From: Piezodorus guildinii
Taxonomy: Eukaryota; Arthropoda; Insecta; Hemiptera; Pentatomidae
Direction of reading: 5' to 3'
Assembly: GCA_023052935.1 (NCBI GenBank)
Contig: CM041297.1
Coordinates: forward strand, 50,387,917-50,451,916
Length of the DNA: 64,000 bases
Below are positions 22,760 to 34,199 of this stretch, in pieces; position 1 is the stretch's first letter; every line of letters starts with the position of its first letter. The notes below the pieces were generated by a model. The model made no database searches and was not told the origin of the DNA. It saw only the letters and a program-made list of their open reading frames with translations. Made by a program: the position numbers and the translations under genes.

Positions 22760-23320
22760 AGTGAGGACTAGGACTGGCCATATCCACTATCGACCATCTG
22801 CCGCTTACCATAGCCTCTCTCCGCGGAGGAATACATTAGTGGTGAAGACATGGAGGATACATATTATTTATGCGATCCGTCCTCCGAGATATAGGAAGCC
22901 CACGCCTCACCGGAAAAAAAGTGTATTTACACCAAGTACCGGTGATATAAGAGGCTCCCTTACACTTTATCTATCCGAGGGTGATTATGCCCCGGGATAA
23001 ATCACGTGATTTATTCACTGGCGTGGGCCGCGGATGCATTTCCAGATTTATAGCTGTCCTTTTAGCTCGCTTTTTTTTTCTTTTACTCGTTTTTTTCCCC
23101 TACTCTTTTGACCTCTTTGCGTTTCTTATTTCTGTCTCCGGGCTTTTTTTTCGCACTTTCCCGATTTAGCAGTATATCATTGCTCATGAATATTAAATCA
23201 ACGGAAGGGTCCTGTTTTTCCTTCGTTAATGGCTCGATCGGAGAGCTGACAATATCGATCCTTGAGGAACGGTCTCACATAAATACCACCGTTCCGGCTC
23301 CTTAGAGTTGAGATATGAGG
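22760..23320. promoter_or_regulatory. GC-richer island with an 18-bp E-box palindrome
   Basis: Balanced-composition block with no convincing protein; the overlapping ORFs at 22761-23305 show no shared motif and are rich in F, S and R. It includes the perfect palindrome ATAAATCACGTGATTTAT at 22997-23014, centred on the E-box CACGTG. Candidate enhancer or promoter; function not shown. Confidence 0.3.
22997..23014. promoter_or_regulatory. Perfect 18-bp palindrome containing CACGTG
   Basis: The sequence equals its own reverse complement over 18 bases. TCACGTGA is the preferred core for several bHLH and bHLH-zip dimers (established). Occupancy is unknown. Confidence 0.45.
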
Positions 23321-23329
23321 TCGTGGCAC

Positions 23330-24480
23330 ATTATGAAATCAATAAGAAAACTGGTTGTTGAACATCAGCCCTGCGGTTGTAGGTGTCGGGGCCTGATGAT
23401 GATAGCCAAGGATTTACAGGATTCATATTTCTATAACGATCATAAACTGGTTAGAAAATGTGAATATTTGTTGGATTTCAATGATTTATAGTCCAAAGAG
23501 TAAGTATTCAATAGAAAGGCCGGTAAAATAGTTACTATTCAACCCTTAAAAGCTTTATGGAATCTCTCTCCCCACATACACAATCTCTCTCTCACCCTCT
23601 CTCTCTCGCTATATATATATATATAATTTTATATCCTTTGGCGTTAATATAACCGTTTATAAGAGTAGAAGTAACAGTATTACTTAATTTTAATGCTAAA
23701 CGTTCTTTTCAACTTGAATTGAGGAAAAAGAGAAGGGATGTCCTACAGGTTACCAAGTTATATTAAACCAGAGTGGGAAGTCAAAACTCATCTATTACAT
23801 ATAATTGGTAACGACGATATAATTATAGAGAGTAAGTAATCTATGCTTACGTTGCTAAAACTAAGAAAAATATAATTAAGAATATTGATACTAAGCAAAA
23901 AAGTATTTTTCTGCTAGGAAAGAGGTCTGGACTCTGCAGTGTTAGACTAGAAAGTATTAGACCTCAAAATGACTTTAGACGAAAAAAGAATTATTTATTT
24001 TGTATCTAGTATGTAGTTATTTGGTATGTAGTATATTTTATACTGTACGGTAAAGAAATAGAGGACCAAAAAAATAAAATAAAATAATATTTTCATATTA
24101 ACCTTTCACTGTCTATATTATTTTAATTTAATTTTTTGGTATCTGTTATTTGTTATATTTGCTTAAATTTTTAAATTATTTATTTACAGAGAAATAATAA
24201 AATCTATTAAAATCAAGGACAATGAGAATTAATATTAAAAGAAAATATTTCTTTACTTTAAATAATATTTTTAACTTTGGTGAATATATTCAATTTTAAT
24301 TAAAAAAATTTTGCTCTTATAACTCATGGTGATGTATTCATTGGTTTATTAGTTCATATTCCTTGCTTTTTAATTATTATTATTTTATATTATTATTTAT
24401 TTTTTTAATTCTTCTTCATGGAAAAAATATTCATTTATTTCTTATCTCTATACATAGGTTTATAATTGTATCTTGTGACT
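23330..24480. other. AT-rich sequence, no gene seen
   Basis: Includes a short CT-rich and TA-rich microsatellite patch at 23580-23625. Confidence 0.45.
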
Positions 24481-24485
24481 TTAGC

Positions 24486-24520
24486 CCTGAGGAAGACTGT
24501 AATGTGGGACAAAACGTGGG
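24486..24520 (+). other. Weak hammerhead-like motif
   Basis: CCTGAGGAAGACTGTAATGT then GGGACAAAACGTGGG resembles CTGATGA, stem, GAAACGT, but the stem is poor. Likely a decayed Penelope-like end. Confidence 0.3.
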
Positions 24521-24529
24521 TTGAACGAA

Positions 24530-25312
24530 AACATGTTTTTAAATATTATTTAAATATCATAAATGTTTATTTAGTAATTAGTAAAAGTAGTAGTATTTAG
24601 TAAAAAATATTAAATTATTTAAACAACGGAAAATACACATATACTCCATTATTGACGCTTTATTACTTATTATTATTTTTATTACATGTAATAAAACAGT
24701 ACAACAATGTATAATGTGGTAATCTCATTAAATGTAATAAAAGCAAAAATGATGTATCAAGTTTAATTCCTCTTAGGAGTTACAAAGAAATCGAAACAAA
24801 GAGGTCATTAAAAAATTAAAAAATTTTAATAATTATAAAGTTTGTTTAAATATAAATATAATTTAATAAAGCTAGATAAGAGATGAACTAGATGAAGAAG
24901 AACGAAACCTTCTCAGGTTGCTGTTATTTTCAATCCTTAGTTCCTTTCTTGCCCGCCTATACAGATCTCTACCCCAAGCACCCAACCACCCTACATCCAC
25001 GACAGACTTTAAAGAGATTTTTTTAAAAATACCTAAAATAAAAACTTTTTCATGGTTTTTAAAGTAACTTTGGGGATTTTTTATGTGACTAGGTAACTTG
25101 ATAAATGTTAAGTTTTATTTTTGATAAAATATAAAATAAAAATATTATCCCATTATTCCAACTTATACAGTTAAAATCTTATACTTATACCAGAATATTC
25201 ACAAGAATAAAAATATAATAACATTTTTATGTTTAGAATAAATTTCTTCTAGCATTTTTTCTCTGAGCATATTTAAGTAAAATACTATTATTATTATTAC
25301 AAAACAAAAAAT
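24530..25312. other. AT-rich sequence, no gene seen
   Basis: Only a small denser patch at about 24940-25010. Confidence 0.45.
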
Positions 25313-25315
25313 TTG

Positions 25316-25605
25316 ACATTTGATTTCATTTCAAATTCACTAGAGTCAAAAAAATATTGTCCAGGTGTTTTCCTTGACATTAGTCAGGCTTTCGACAAGG
25401 TTTGGCACGAAGGATTGCTTTGCAAACTGAAAATTTTACTTCCACCTACGTTCTATTTAATATTCCTTTCATACCTTTCGGATAGACATTTTTCTGTCAA
25501 AGTCGGGACCGAACTCTCAGACATTCAGCAAATTAAGGCAGGTGTACCTCAGGGCAGTGTTTTAGGACCAATATTGTTTAACATTTATATTCATGTATTT
25601 TATAC
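25316..25605 (+). mobile_element. Reverse transcriptase fragment, Jockey-like LINE
   Basis: About 95 codons of an RT palm/fingers segment: FLDISQAFDKVWHEGL (catalytic motif A region with the first Asp), then LSDRHFSVKVG, then AGVPQGSVLGPILFNIY (motif B, the PQGS signature). The YxDD motif that should follow is gone; the frame runs into unrelated sequence and stops at 25616-25618. Both ends are lost, so this is a dead internal scrap and not a gene. Motif spelling fits the Jockey/CR1 group of non-LTR retrotransposons. Confidence 0.85.
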
Positions 25606-25887
25606 ATACAATGTATAAAATACAAAGTAAAATACAAAAATAAAATATATTGTCGGTCAATACAATTTAAAATGGAAATTATTATATAAACTAGCTCTTA
25701 TATAAACTAACACATAATTTTATGTCAAAATTTTGAACCACTTCAGTACTAAAATAAAAAATTATATTTTTTATCATACATTGAACAGATTTTTTTTTTT
25801 TTAACTGAATACAATTTTAACAAAATGTATTGTTAAAATATCGATAGCCCTAGTTCATAAGTTCCGTAGAACAAACGTGTCAAATAA

Positions 25888-26450
25888 TGAGTAAATTTGA
25901 GGAGAACATTAAATAATGACATCATACACTTTTAGAGAAACTACCCATCGGCAGCAATAAAGTTTTCTTTTCAGACGTCTCAGAGGATTATCAGGAATGG
26001 AAGGGTGGGTTAGAGAGGAAATGGAGTTTTTCATGAAAGGAACGGTACCTGTATTGGGACAAATTAGCCACATGTAGAGCATTTAGTTAATTATCGATGA
26101 GATGATTCGAGACAAAGTAAGTAGTAGTGAGGATTTTAAGAAAGATTTTGGATTGTAAGGATTGAACACGAGAGGAATATTGAGTACATTTGAGGAGAAT
26201 ATCAAATATTGTAATGATACACTTTTAGTTCATATCGGCAGCAATCAAATTTTCTTTTCAGACTCTCAGAGGATTATCAGGAATGGAAGAGTGGGTTAGA
26301 GAGCAAATGGAGTTTTTTATGAATGGAATGGTACCAGTATCTTTACGAAAAATTTTCGATTACGTATGTGCTATTAATAGGAATGGATACGTGAGAAATC
26401 CGTTGGTTTAGTAGAGCCAGAAAGATAAATTCTTTAAGTCTATATTGGTC
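25888..26450 (-). mobile_element. Jockey LINE 3' end, tandemly duplicated and decayed
   Basis: Two direct copies with a period of about 300 bases. Both contain ATTTGAGGAGAA, CGGCAGCAAT, TTTTCTTTTCAGAC, GAGGATTATCAGGAATGGAA and GGAGTTTTT. On the minus strand they correspond to the tail region IPDNPxRRLKR seen at 1278-1612, with stops and frameshifts. The second unit is followed by further Jockey-like text to about 26450. Confidence 0.7.
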
Positions 26451-26619
26451 TTATGATATTAATGTAAATGAACCTTTTAGTATGTGCTAAAGTAGCCAAA
26501 CCACAAGCAGTATATAAATATTATTTTGTTCATTTACGAATGTTTTATAAAAATAATTTATGTTCTTGTTAATGTTTGAAGTTAAGGAAAAGTGTACTGG
26601 AACTATGATGCTTCCACCT

Positions 26620-26960
26620 GGACTTCCCAAGTCTAAGCAGCGAGGAGAGGAGCGACAAGGCACGTCCTTTGGAACGATCCACTCCACGCCCGCCCCCCTG
26701 CACGACCGGTCTGAGCCACTTTGTTACACCGGTATAGGCAATTTGGTTTTTAAATGGAAAAGATGTGGAGCTACCGTAATGAAGACTCACTAAAATATTA
26801 TCCAGAGGGTCTTCGTTAGCGAAGGCGGAAGACCCTGATGACCTCATTACAAGAGAGGACTAACGACCCAATTGGAACATAGACCTATGTGTCACCGCCG
26901 AGTGCCTTTCCCACGATCCCCTTCCAGGGCCCCACTTTCAAAAGCGGACTTTCTTTTTTT
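26620..26960. other. GC-richer island before candidate exon B
   Basis: Balanced composition with overlapping ORFs on both strands and none identifiable. It includes a short inverted pair AGGGTCTTC/GAAGACCCT at about 26806-26837 with GTTAGCGAAGGCG in the loop. Ends in the acceptor at 26970. Confidence 0.3.
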
Positions 26961-26970
26961 CCATTTTCAG

Positions 26971-27095
26971 CTAGCTTCTGGAGGAAAGTCTCTTTCCCAG
27001 ATGTTTCTCAATCTGACTGTGCTTACTGTCTCATTGGACGAGCAGATTTACGACTGCAAGACCAACCAGTTGCAGTGCAACATAAGGAAGAACAA
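26971..27095 (+). other. Candidate protein-coding exon (B) after a consensus acceptor
   Basis: CTTTCTTTTTTTCCATTTTCAG ends at 26970. The frame beginning CTA GCT TCT gives a peptide ending in the region SLDEQIYDCKTNQLQCNI. Over about 20 codons near the end nearly every third base is G or C (GAC GAG CAG ... TAC GAC TGC AAG ACC AAC CAG), striking in this AT-rich DNA and the best codon-bias signal in the window. The exon end is uncertain; a weak donor is AACAA|GTCTTT near 27095. The frame itself stays open to 27252. A second frame is also open here. No family recognised. Confidence 0.35.
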
Positions 27096-27269
27096 GTCTT
27101 TCGTTTTTATGTTTACATATGGTTATATATACTCTTATGTATCCGACAAATACCAGATCGATAAAACATCCTCTATATGGAGAGATTTTACGGTATTAAT
27201 GACAGGAATATTGCATACTTTTAGGAATATTTTAAAGCATTTAAACAATTAATAAATAATAATAACAGG

Positions 27270-27960
27270 CCTACCGAACCAGAAGGTTCGATGCCAATAC
27301 CAAAAAAAAACTGTCTACACAGACTCGTCCAATGATAACCGTTCAATTCCAAGCACACGAGATCAGCATTAAGGCAATCCCCTCATCGACGCTTCGGCCT
27401 ACCATTCGATGCCTACCAGTTGGTTCAGCGAGTAGTAACTTTCTCGGAATTCGTTCCTCACCGAGCCCGACAACTTTACTCGCCAATTTAAGTCTCCGCG
27501 ATAATTCCGCGTTATGCAACCTTCTAAACTCCCCAGTGGCTCATCTCTCTTCGGACCAAATATTTTACGCAGTACCTTATTTTCGAAAATCTTAAGCCGT
27601 TGGTTATCCTTCAAAGTAAGCGGCTACGTTTCACATCCGTAAGGACCGTGAAGATAATAGTTTTATAAATTCTAACCTTTAAGTTTTTAACAGATGCCGC
27701 GAGCTAAGTAATTTAGTAACTGAATAATAACACTCATTTCCGCCTTTAACCGAGACTTTATTTCCTCCTTGATTTCATTTTTTCCGTTATCATTGAAACC
27801 TAAATACTTAAATTTCTCTCACTTGTTCAAAAGTATGCCCTGATATATCAAGATACCAAGATCACCGTTTCTACTACTAATTATATATTTCGTCTTATCG
27901 GTATTTATTTCGAGTCCTATTCCTTTACCATTTTTTATTAACGCACTTTATACAATTAAT
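27270..27960 (-). mobile_element. LINE 3' half, second type, with stops
   Basis: Minus strand reads as the end of a non-LTR retrotransposon ORF2: GLEINTDKTKYIISSRNGD near 27930-27870, FKYLGFNDNGKNEIKEEIKS near 27800, an HGPYGCET region near 27640, then LKDNQRLKIFENKVLRKIFG-type text at about 27610-27550. These post-RT motifs (KYLG, YGCE, LR-FE-KVLR-IFGP) are common to a large group of animal LINEs. At least three stops and shifts break it. The ORF at 27399-27614 is its last open piece; the plus-strand ORF at 27332-27595 is a shadow. It differs from the Jockey tails elsewhere in the window. Confidence 0.8.
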
Positions 27961-27976
27961 TACTTTATTTAAATAT

Positions 27977-28240
27977 AGCCTAATGGGGTCGGCCTGGATA
28001 GAAAGAACACTCCTGGTCCCGGTTTCGAATCCCGACTATGGCAGAATAATTATTTATTTTATTATTTCAGCCGTGATGCAACTCAGGGGAATGAAGACTC
28101 TCCTGGGGCACACTCAGCCTCTATAAATTGGATACGCCTAAAATTAGGGGAAAAACCTGACGGCTGAGAGTGACCTCGGTATAATCACTTTAACTCAATG
28201 GGAGGATGTATGGAGAAGCAATCCCTAAAAACTATTGATA
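27977..28240 (+). mobile_element. tRNA-headed SINE (type 4)
   Basis: A-box-like TAGCCTAATGGGG at about 27977 and B-box-like GGTTTCGAATCCCG at 28021-28034, followed by a GC-richer body with CCTGGGGCACACTCAGCC and a short A-rich end near 28235. No full cloverleaf. Confidence 0.6.
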
Positions 28241-28248
28241 ACAAATAA

Positions 28249-28580
28249 ATGGGTAAAAAAAGAAATTACAAACTGGATAAAAAGCAAAAGAAATCTAAAA
28301 AGGAGGAAACAATACTATGTCGCCTAAGGGATGGGCATCCCATGGCTACTTTCTTCGAAGCCCTTACATGCTCGAAATTTGGCGTCCCAAGGACGGTAAG
28401 AATATACCGCATTGAGAAGCAGCTTAATAGGGCGAAACTGTTTGTAAAATTCTCCAGGATTCCGAAAAGGATTCGCCAATGGAGTTTCTGAAAAGAAACC
28501 AATTTTGCAACAGAGTTTGAAACAAAAGAACAATGACCCCTTGCGGGTAGAGGCATTCGATAAAATAAATAAATAAAATA
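28249..28580 (+). mobile_element. Retroelement 3' end with (TAAA)n-type tail
   Basis: A denser block ends in CCCTTGCGGGTAGAGGCATT then GATAAAATAAATAAATAAAA, the form of many insect LINE/SINE 3' ends. ORFs exist on both strands (plus 28249-28491, lysine-rich start; minus 28266-28556) and neither has a known motif. It directly follows the SINE at 27977, so the two may be one composite element. Confidence 0.45.
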
Positions 28581-28589
28581 ATAGATATA

Positions 28590-29110
28590 TTAAATATAAA
28601 TTATTTTGATCAAGGTAATTGCTTTTATAAATTTATTTATTGTTGGTCTACTGTTATTTATAATTATTATATTATCAATTAAAATATTTTTATAATTTAA
28701 TTTATGACAGTTTTATTTTAATTTAATTATTAAAATTATAATGGAAAGAATAAGTTACTAGTAAATAATGAAAATCAGAAATTTTGAATACAAATTAAAA
28801 ATCCTATTGATTTCGATATCTCAATTTAATAACGCTTTAAATTATTTATATTATAATTATTAGTGCAATATCTCCCTTAAAGGAAGGCGCTAAGCACTTA
28901 GTCTCAATTTTCTTATTTTCTTGTTCAATTGGCTGAACTTCTCTTTTCTTTCTGCAGACCTTTGGGTCTGTATCGTTTCTGATTGTTTTGCTCTAGAGTT
29001 ACTTTATTTGTTAACTTTGTCTCTAATATGTTTATGTTTTTATATAAATTATTTATATTAAAATAACTGTTTTTAATACTTAGTAGTGTAGTGTTTTTTG
29101 AAAATATTTA
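28590..29110. other. AT-rich sequence, no gene seen
   Basis: Slightly denser at 28870-29020. No identified feature. Confidence 0.4.
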
Positions 29111-29114
29111 TAGG

Positions 29115-29150
29115 GCCTTGAAGATGGAGAAGAACTCCGAAACTTGATCG
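29115..29150 (+). other. Hammerhead-like motif with a good stem II
   Basis: CCTTGAAGAT, then GGAG-AAGAA-CTCC as a perfect 4-bp stem, then GAAACTTGATCG. The layout copies hammerhead core, stem II, GAAAC, although the first core block (CTTGAAGA) has an extra T and a T-to-A change. Probably a Penelope-like end. Confidence 0.4.
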
Positions 29151-29633
29151 CTGGTTTTTATTTAAAAAAAATATTTTTTTGGAAAAATTAAAAACAAGTC
29201 TGAATTCTTTTCTATGCCCAGTTAAAATCCTTAAGTTGATACTAGCGCATGTATGTATTAGTAACTTTATATTGTATTAACTATAAAAATAACTATTGAC
29301 CCAAATTTGAGATCAGCTGTGGCAGGAATTTATTTCCTGTTCTTACAGACTTAGATTGTTGTTTGGGGTGGTTAGGGGACAAGAGGATACGAGATATTTC
29401 AATGCCCGTGGATGGAGTGGGGGATGTGGTGGTTCACAGATATCCTTGCCACATCATAACCAGAACGTAAAAAACTTTAACACCTATTAAAATTAATACT
29501 AAATTGGCTGTGTTTTTTTTTCATTATTTTTTTTTTCAACAAAATAAAATAACAGAGGCAATAATTACAAATTTTAGGAATTTTATAGCTACTTATTTAT
29601 GCGGATTTGTTATTTGAAAAATACTTTATTCTA

Positions 29634-29837
29634 TTACTGTTGGTAGTTACAAGCATGGGATTGGATGTTGTTGAAGATGGGTACGAGGGTACGGTGTGAC
29701 CAAGGCGTGGTCAAACTGTCCATGTATTCGAATGCTAATTGCAAGTCTATGATGGACGATTGAATTGCACGGCGTAGGTAAACTTGCTCGCCCTCCAAAG
29801 ATGTGGTGTTTCTCACCGCTGACGATCCATTCAATTT
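29634..29837 (-). other. Candidate last exon on the minus strand
   Basis: From ATG 29840, or from an acceptor such as TTAG|AAGATG just upstream, the minus-strand frame runs to a TAA at 29636-29634. The peptide is soluble-looking: EGEQVYLRRAIQSSIIDLQL, then FEYMDSLTTPWSHRTLVPIF, ending CNYQQ. Composition is near 50% G+C within AT-rich flanks, and AATAAA follows four bases after the stop (29630-29625). A second frame (29647-29925) is open as well, which weakens the case. I do not recognise the protein; it could be a terminal exon or an old retrocopy fragment. Confidence 0.35.
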
Positions 29838-29939
29838 CATCTTCTAATAATCTAAAATGATATATTGTTTTGTTTTCTACAAACCATGGATGGAAACCGT
29901 ATTGAGCAACATATTGCTTCAGCAAACCTTAACGAAAAA

Positions 29940-32900
29940 TATTGCTATAATTTATTATTTTTTTAATAAATGGAACAGAATGTTTTTAAAGAATAATTAT
30001 TCACAACATGTACATCTGAATTCATCAAAACTATAATATAATTATTAATTTATTTGCCCATGAATCGATATACATTTTTGAACAAATAAAAATAAAAACA
30101 ATTATTTTTTTATACAATCAGACATTTGTATGCTAGTGTTCTTAATATGTATGTTAAAAAATTTTCGATGCTTTTCTATTTCTTACTATCTATTGATAAT
30201 AATACAAAATAACAAACGCCTATCCCAGATTAATTCTAATTCATTCTATTAAGATAGTTTGTTTTATCGAAATATAATCGTTTTTAAATATTTAAATTAA
30301 ACACTTAATGATAATAATATTGTTGATCGCTTTATTTAAATTTATAGTGACTTGAATTTTGGGTTCCGTCAAAAATAAATAATTAGACTAATTTCACTGA
30401 GCAAAAAATTAGAACATTATATTCATTCCTTTATAACGTAGAATCATATTCATCTATGTTGGGTTGAAATATATTAGGGTAGAAATATTTTAGAAGGTTT
30501 TGTAGTAAATTTCGAACTCTTAGAGCTCTGCTTCTATGAACGTAAAATGCATGAATTTGCATTATGTGACAAAGAACGTATGCCATTAAAGATTGCCAAA
30601 AGAAGTTTTGGATTTGGAGTTTAAGTGAAAGTACAAAAAGCTTATAAAGTTTATTAGTTTTGAGAGAGTTTACATCACCTCTTACAGTGCTCCTAGCGAC
30701 ATCATGTCAAATCATTCATCAATGGCTTTTCTCGAAAAAATAAAATATAAAAGATATTGCCAAAGTCTGCCTTTTTATCATAAAGAATTAAATTTTCAAG
30801 AAAATCTACAATTGATACAAAATGAATTTGGCAGCTTAATGTTTATACTATTTTGAATACTGATCAATTTAACACTTTAACTATGCAAAAATCTCAACCC
30901 AAAAGAGTATGGAATGTCAACATAAAATATGGTTTAATTTAAATTAATGATATCATTCACTGATTCATGTTAATAATAATCGAATATCTACTTGATAGAC
31001 TTATTTCATTTTAAATATCCTAAAGTTTTTAGTGTTTATTTCAATATAAATTTCATGTTTCGTAAGGTAATAATCCTAATAAACAGCTTCATTAATAAGT
31101 AAATTGTTTTATGATTTTCATGTTGTAATAGTTCACTATTTCAATTTCAAAAGAAGAATACTTCATATTAAATATTTTTATTACGGATATTATATAACGG
31201 ATTAACGCTAAGTTCACTAGTTAATATATGTTAATACACGATCATTTAAATCCGCACTTATAGTATATTCTAATAGTATAGTATTCTATAGTTTGATTTA
31301 GGTATCAGTTATAGCATTAACACCGAAAATGTATGTTCTTTATATATTTAATTGTAAATGACGTTTATCAACAGTCCAAATATGGATTACGTTATTTTTT
31401 CGACATACTTATTTGTTTATTATTGCTGACCGTACAAAAAAATGTTAATGTTTAATTTTTTTTTTCATCTGTAAGGTATAAACAAAATGGACAGCTATAA
31501 ATACAACATTCCTAAATTTAGTGTTTTATAAAGGAGAATTTTATATTTTATAAAAGATGTTTAAATAACTAAAAATTGCAAGGAGTAAAAATTGAAACAA
31601 ATATACAATTCCTACTATTTTATATATTTCTTGACTTTTCTTTTTTTCCATCATAGTGCTCCTGAGCTCTGAAAATATTTTTTTCTTTTCACAGTTCTAC
31701 TAAAAATAGATTTATAACCAAAGAGTTTATATTGGACAGTTAAATAAACTTTATTTAGCTTATTCGGCGTGGAAACCTATCTAGTGGATTCTTAGACAAT
31801 TGAAATTCTCTAAATGGTTGAACGTATAGTTAAAATTGACGCCAGTAGAGGAATTTTCAAACTTGTGGCTATAATTATAACAATAAAGTTTTCTCACGAA
31901 GAAAGTTTAGAATGGAGATATTTTTTTTTATACTGCCAATTTGTTGAACACCTGATGCTCCTTATGGTTGTGTTATAGTTAACCAAAACTTACAGCTTGT
32001 TTCTCTATCAGTAAAACTATTTTTAAAATGAGAATTATTTTTACGGATATGAAGGATGAAGTCGTTCTTATCAATGATAAGAAGACATAATAATCGCTGA
32101 TTGGTATATCTTGGCCTGATAGCAAGTTCCTACCAAATCATTATGGCTTCATCCCCACTAACAATCTCTAGTTTAATCTGAAAATTATCTTTTGATCATG
32201 TTTTATTATCGTTATACTAGTTTAGAAGAAAACAAAAACAATCTATTGGTATACTTGAGGCTTTTGCTTTACTTTGCTTCATATTGATGATTTTATACAA
32301 CACTAAATGTAATTCAAAGTAAATTTAATTATTTATTCAAATAAACATTGAAATAATTAATCGAATTATCAAGTTTAGTGTTTAAAGAATTGAGATTTAA
32401 GACCAACATTGTTTCTTCGTATTCTGTTTATTAGAATACTGTATAGTTCTGTTATAGAATTATTTTCAATATTATTTAATTTTGTAAATGAGACTAGAGT
32501 CTGAATTAAAGTGCTATTTATTTATCAGTTTATAATATGTATTTATTTTATGTAGGTTTTTGTTTTCTAATGATGTTTAAAGTCTAAACTATGTTTAAAA
32601 TATCAAATTTTAAAATAAACGAATTCCATATATATGTTGTTTTTTTTAAATATGACAGCCTGGCATTATGTGTTTTACTTTAAATAATTCTCAATAAAGA
32701 AGAAATTTATGGTGCTTATGGGACGTTTTAAAATAATATACATTGTGGTATAGTTAGAGTAAAAGGGATTTAAAAAAAAGTTGAATAACCAGGTTATAGT
32801 GCGCCTTTAATTAAACCTTCTCAAAGAAATATTTAATTCAATTAAAGCCATTATAGAATTTAATAGTTAAATATGATTCTGGGATATTTACGTCGGTTTT
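29940..32900. other. Long AT-rich stretch, no gene or repeat seen
   Basis: Nearly 3 kb without a recognised mobile element, unusual for this window. No ORF with coding character. Confidence 0.45.
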
Positions 32901-32979
32901 TACGTAGAATCGATCTATGGTAACGGACACGGCATCATGGCAGCCAATATTTTTATGTAAGCCCCAATTACCTTATTCA

Positions 32980-33520
32980 GATATGTGTATGTGTATTGTG
33001 CCGTGTGAGGAGTGGGGGTCAACGTTAATAATTCTGATTTATACCCACACTGGTGGGGCTGTAGCACAAAATGGCGACGGTACGGCGGGGGGTGACGGCG
33101 CCGTGCGTGTGCGTGTGTGCCGCCGAGCTGACCAATGGCGAGCCAGCTCCCGGCCACCTCCGGCCAATCCGCTTCGTCCTCCTGGGCACACCCCCTTCTG
33201 TCTGATTAATCATTCGTCCCCGCCGAGCTGGGGGGGCTTTTTCCCCTTTGTCCCCCTCCCTATGGAGTGTGTGATAGTTGAACTATTGATTGATTGGAGG
33301 CTTACCCGCCTCGCCCGGGCTGGGCAAACATTCGGACAATTGCGAAAACATGCGTCAAAATGAACCCTCCCCCTACGAAACGTCGAAAAATAAATAAAGA
33401 CAAAAAGCAAAAAAGAAAAAGAACGGAAACGCCACCCTTCCATAAGCCGGATATACCACTCCTCTACCGGGTTTTATATTTTCGTTTTTGTTTTTTTTTT
33501 GTCCCTTTTTCATTTCCCCC
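32980..33520. promoter_or_regulatory. Strongly GC-rich, CpG-containing island
   Basis: One of the two richest G+C blocks. It includes GGCGACGGTACGGCGGGG, GTGCGTGTGTGCCGCCGAG, CCAAT-like ACCAATGG and GGCCAATCC, and TTGATTGATTGG. Overlapping ORFs on both strands (for example plus 32917-33363, minus 33210-33443) share no family and are expected in GC-rich DNA poor in stops. Candidate promoter or enhancer of a nearby gene, or an unrecognised 5' exon. Confidence 0.35.
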
Positions 33521-33599
33521 TTTTGGCGAACAGATATATTTTTATGGACAATGTAATATAGAAAATTGGAGGGATTTCCATATCGGATGACTCACTTAT

Positions 33600-34190
33600 A
33601 TTCAATTAAATTCAATTGTAAAATTTCAAACATATCCCTACCTTCTCTTTTCCCCATTTCCCAGTTTCTAGTTAGATGCCACCTGATGAATGTTTTTTTT
33701 TCAGATATGAAAGTCAGATAAGTATTTATTTTTCTCAAACTTCATGAGTTTACATTTCTCTGACTATAACCAAAGTCATCAAAAACAACAAAGAATTTCA
33801 GGATTCCAAACCCTATCACATTTTATCAGAGCAGTATCTTCTTGAATTCAGGTTATAGATAATACATTTAGTGAAAATATAGCCCCAATAATATTATAAA
33901 ATACATAGTGATTGATTTCTACATATTAAAGATGGTATTCATTTATGAGAGAAATGAGGAAAACCGTTATGTTTAAAACTTAATACGTAGTACATAAGTT
34001 GAAGTAACTAGTTCATTTGTGAGTTATATAACAGACAGAAAATTTTGAAAGTTCAATTAAAAAACTACCTTTCTAATGACCCAACTATATATAACTGAGA
34101 ACACATAGTTAATTAATTTATACTTAATTACGTAGGATAATATTTTACTTGAATAAATATTAGTTATAAACGGACCTGGTTTACATATAT
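33600..34190. other. AT-rich sequence, no gene seen
   Basis: Nothing recognised. Confidence 0.45.
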
Positions 34191-34199
34191 TTCAATTAA

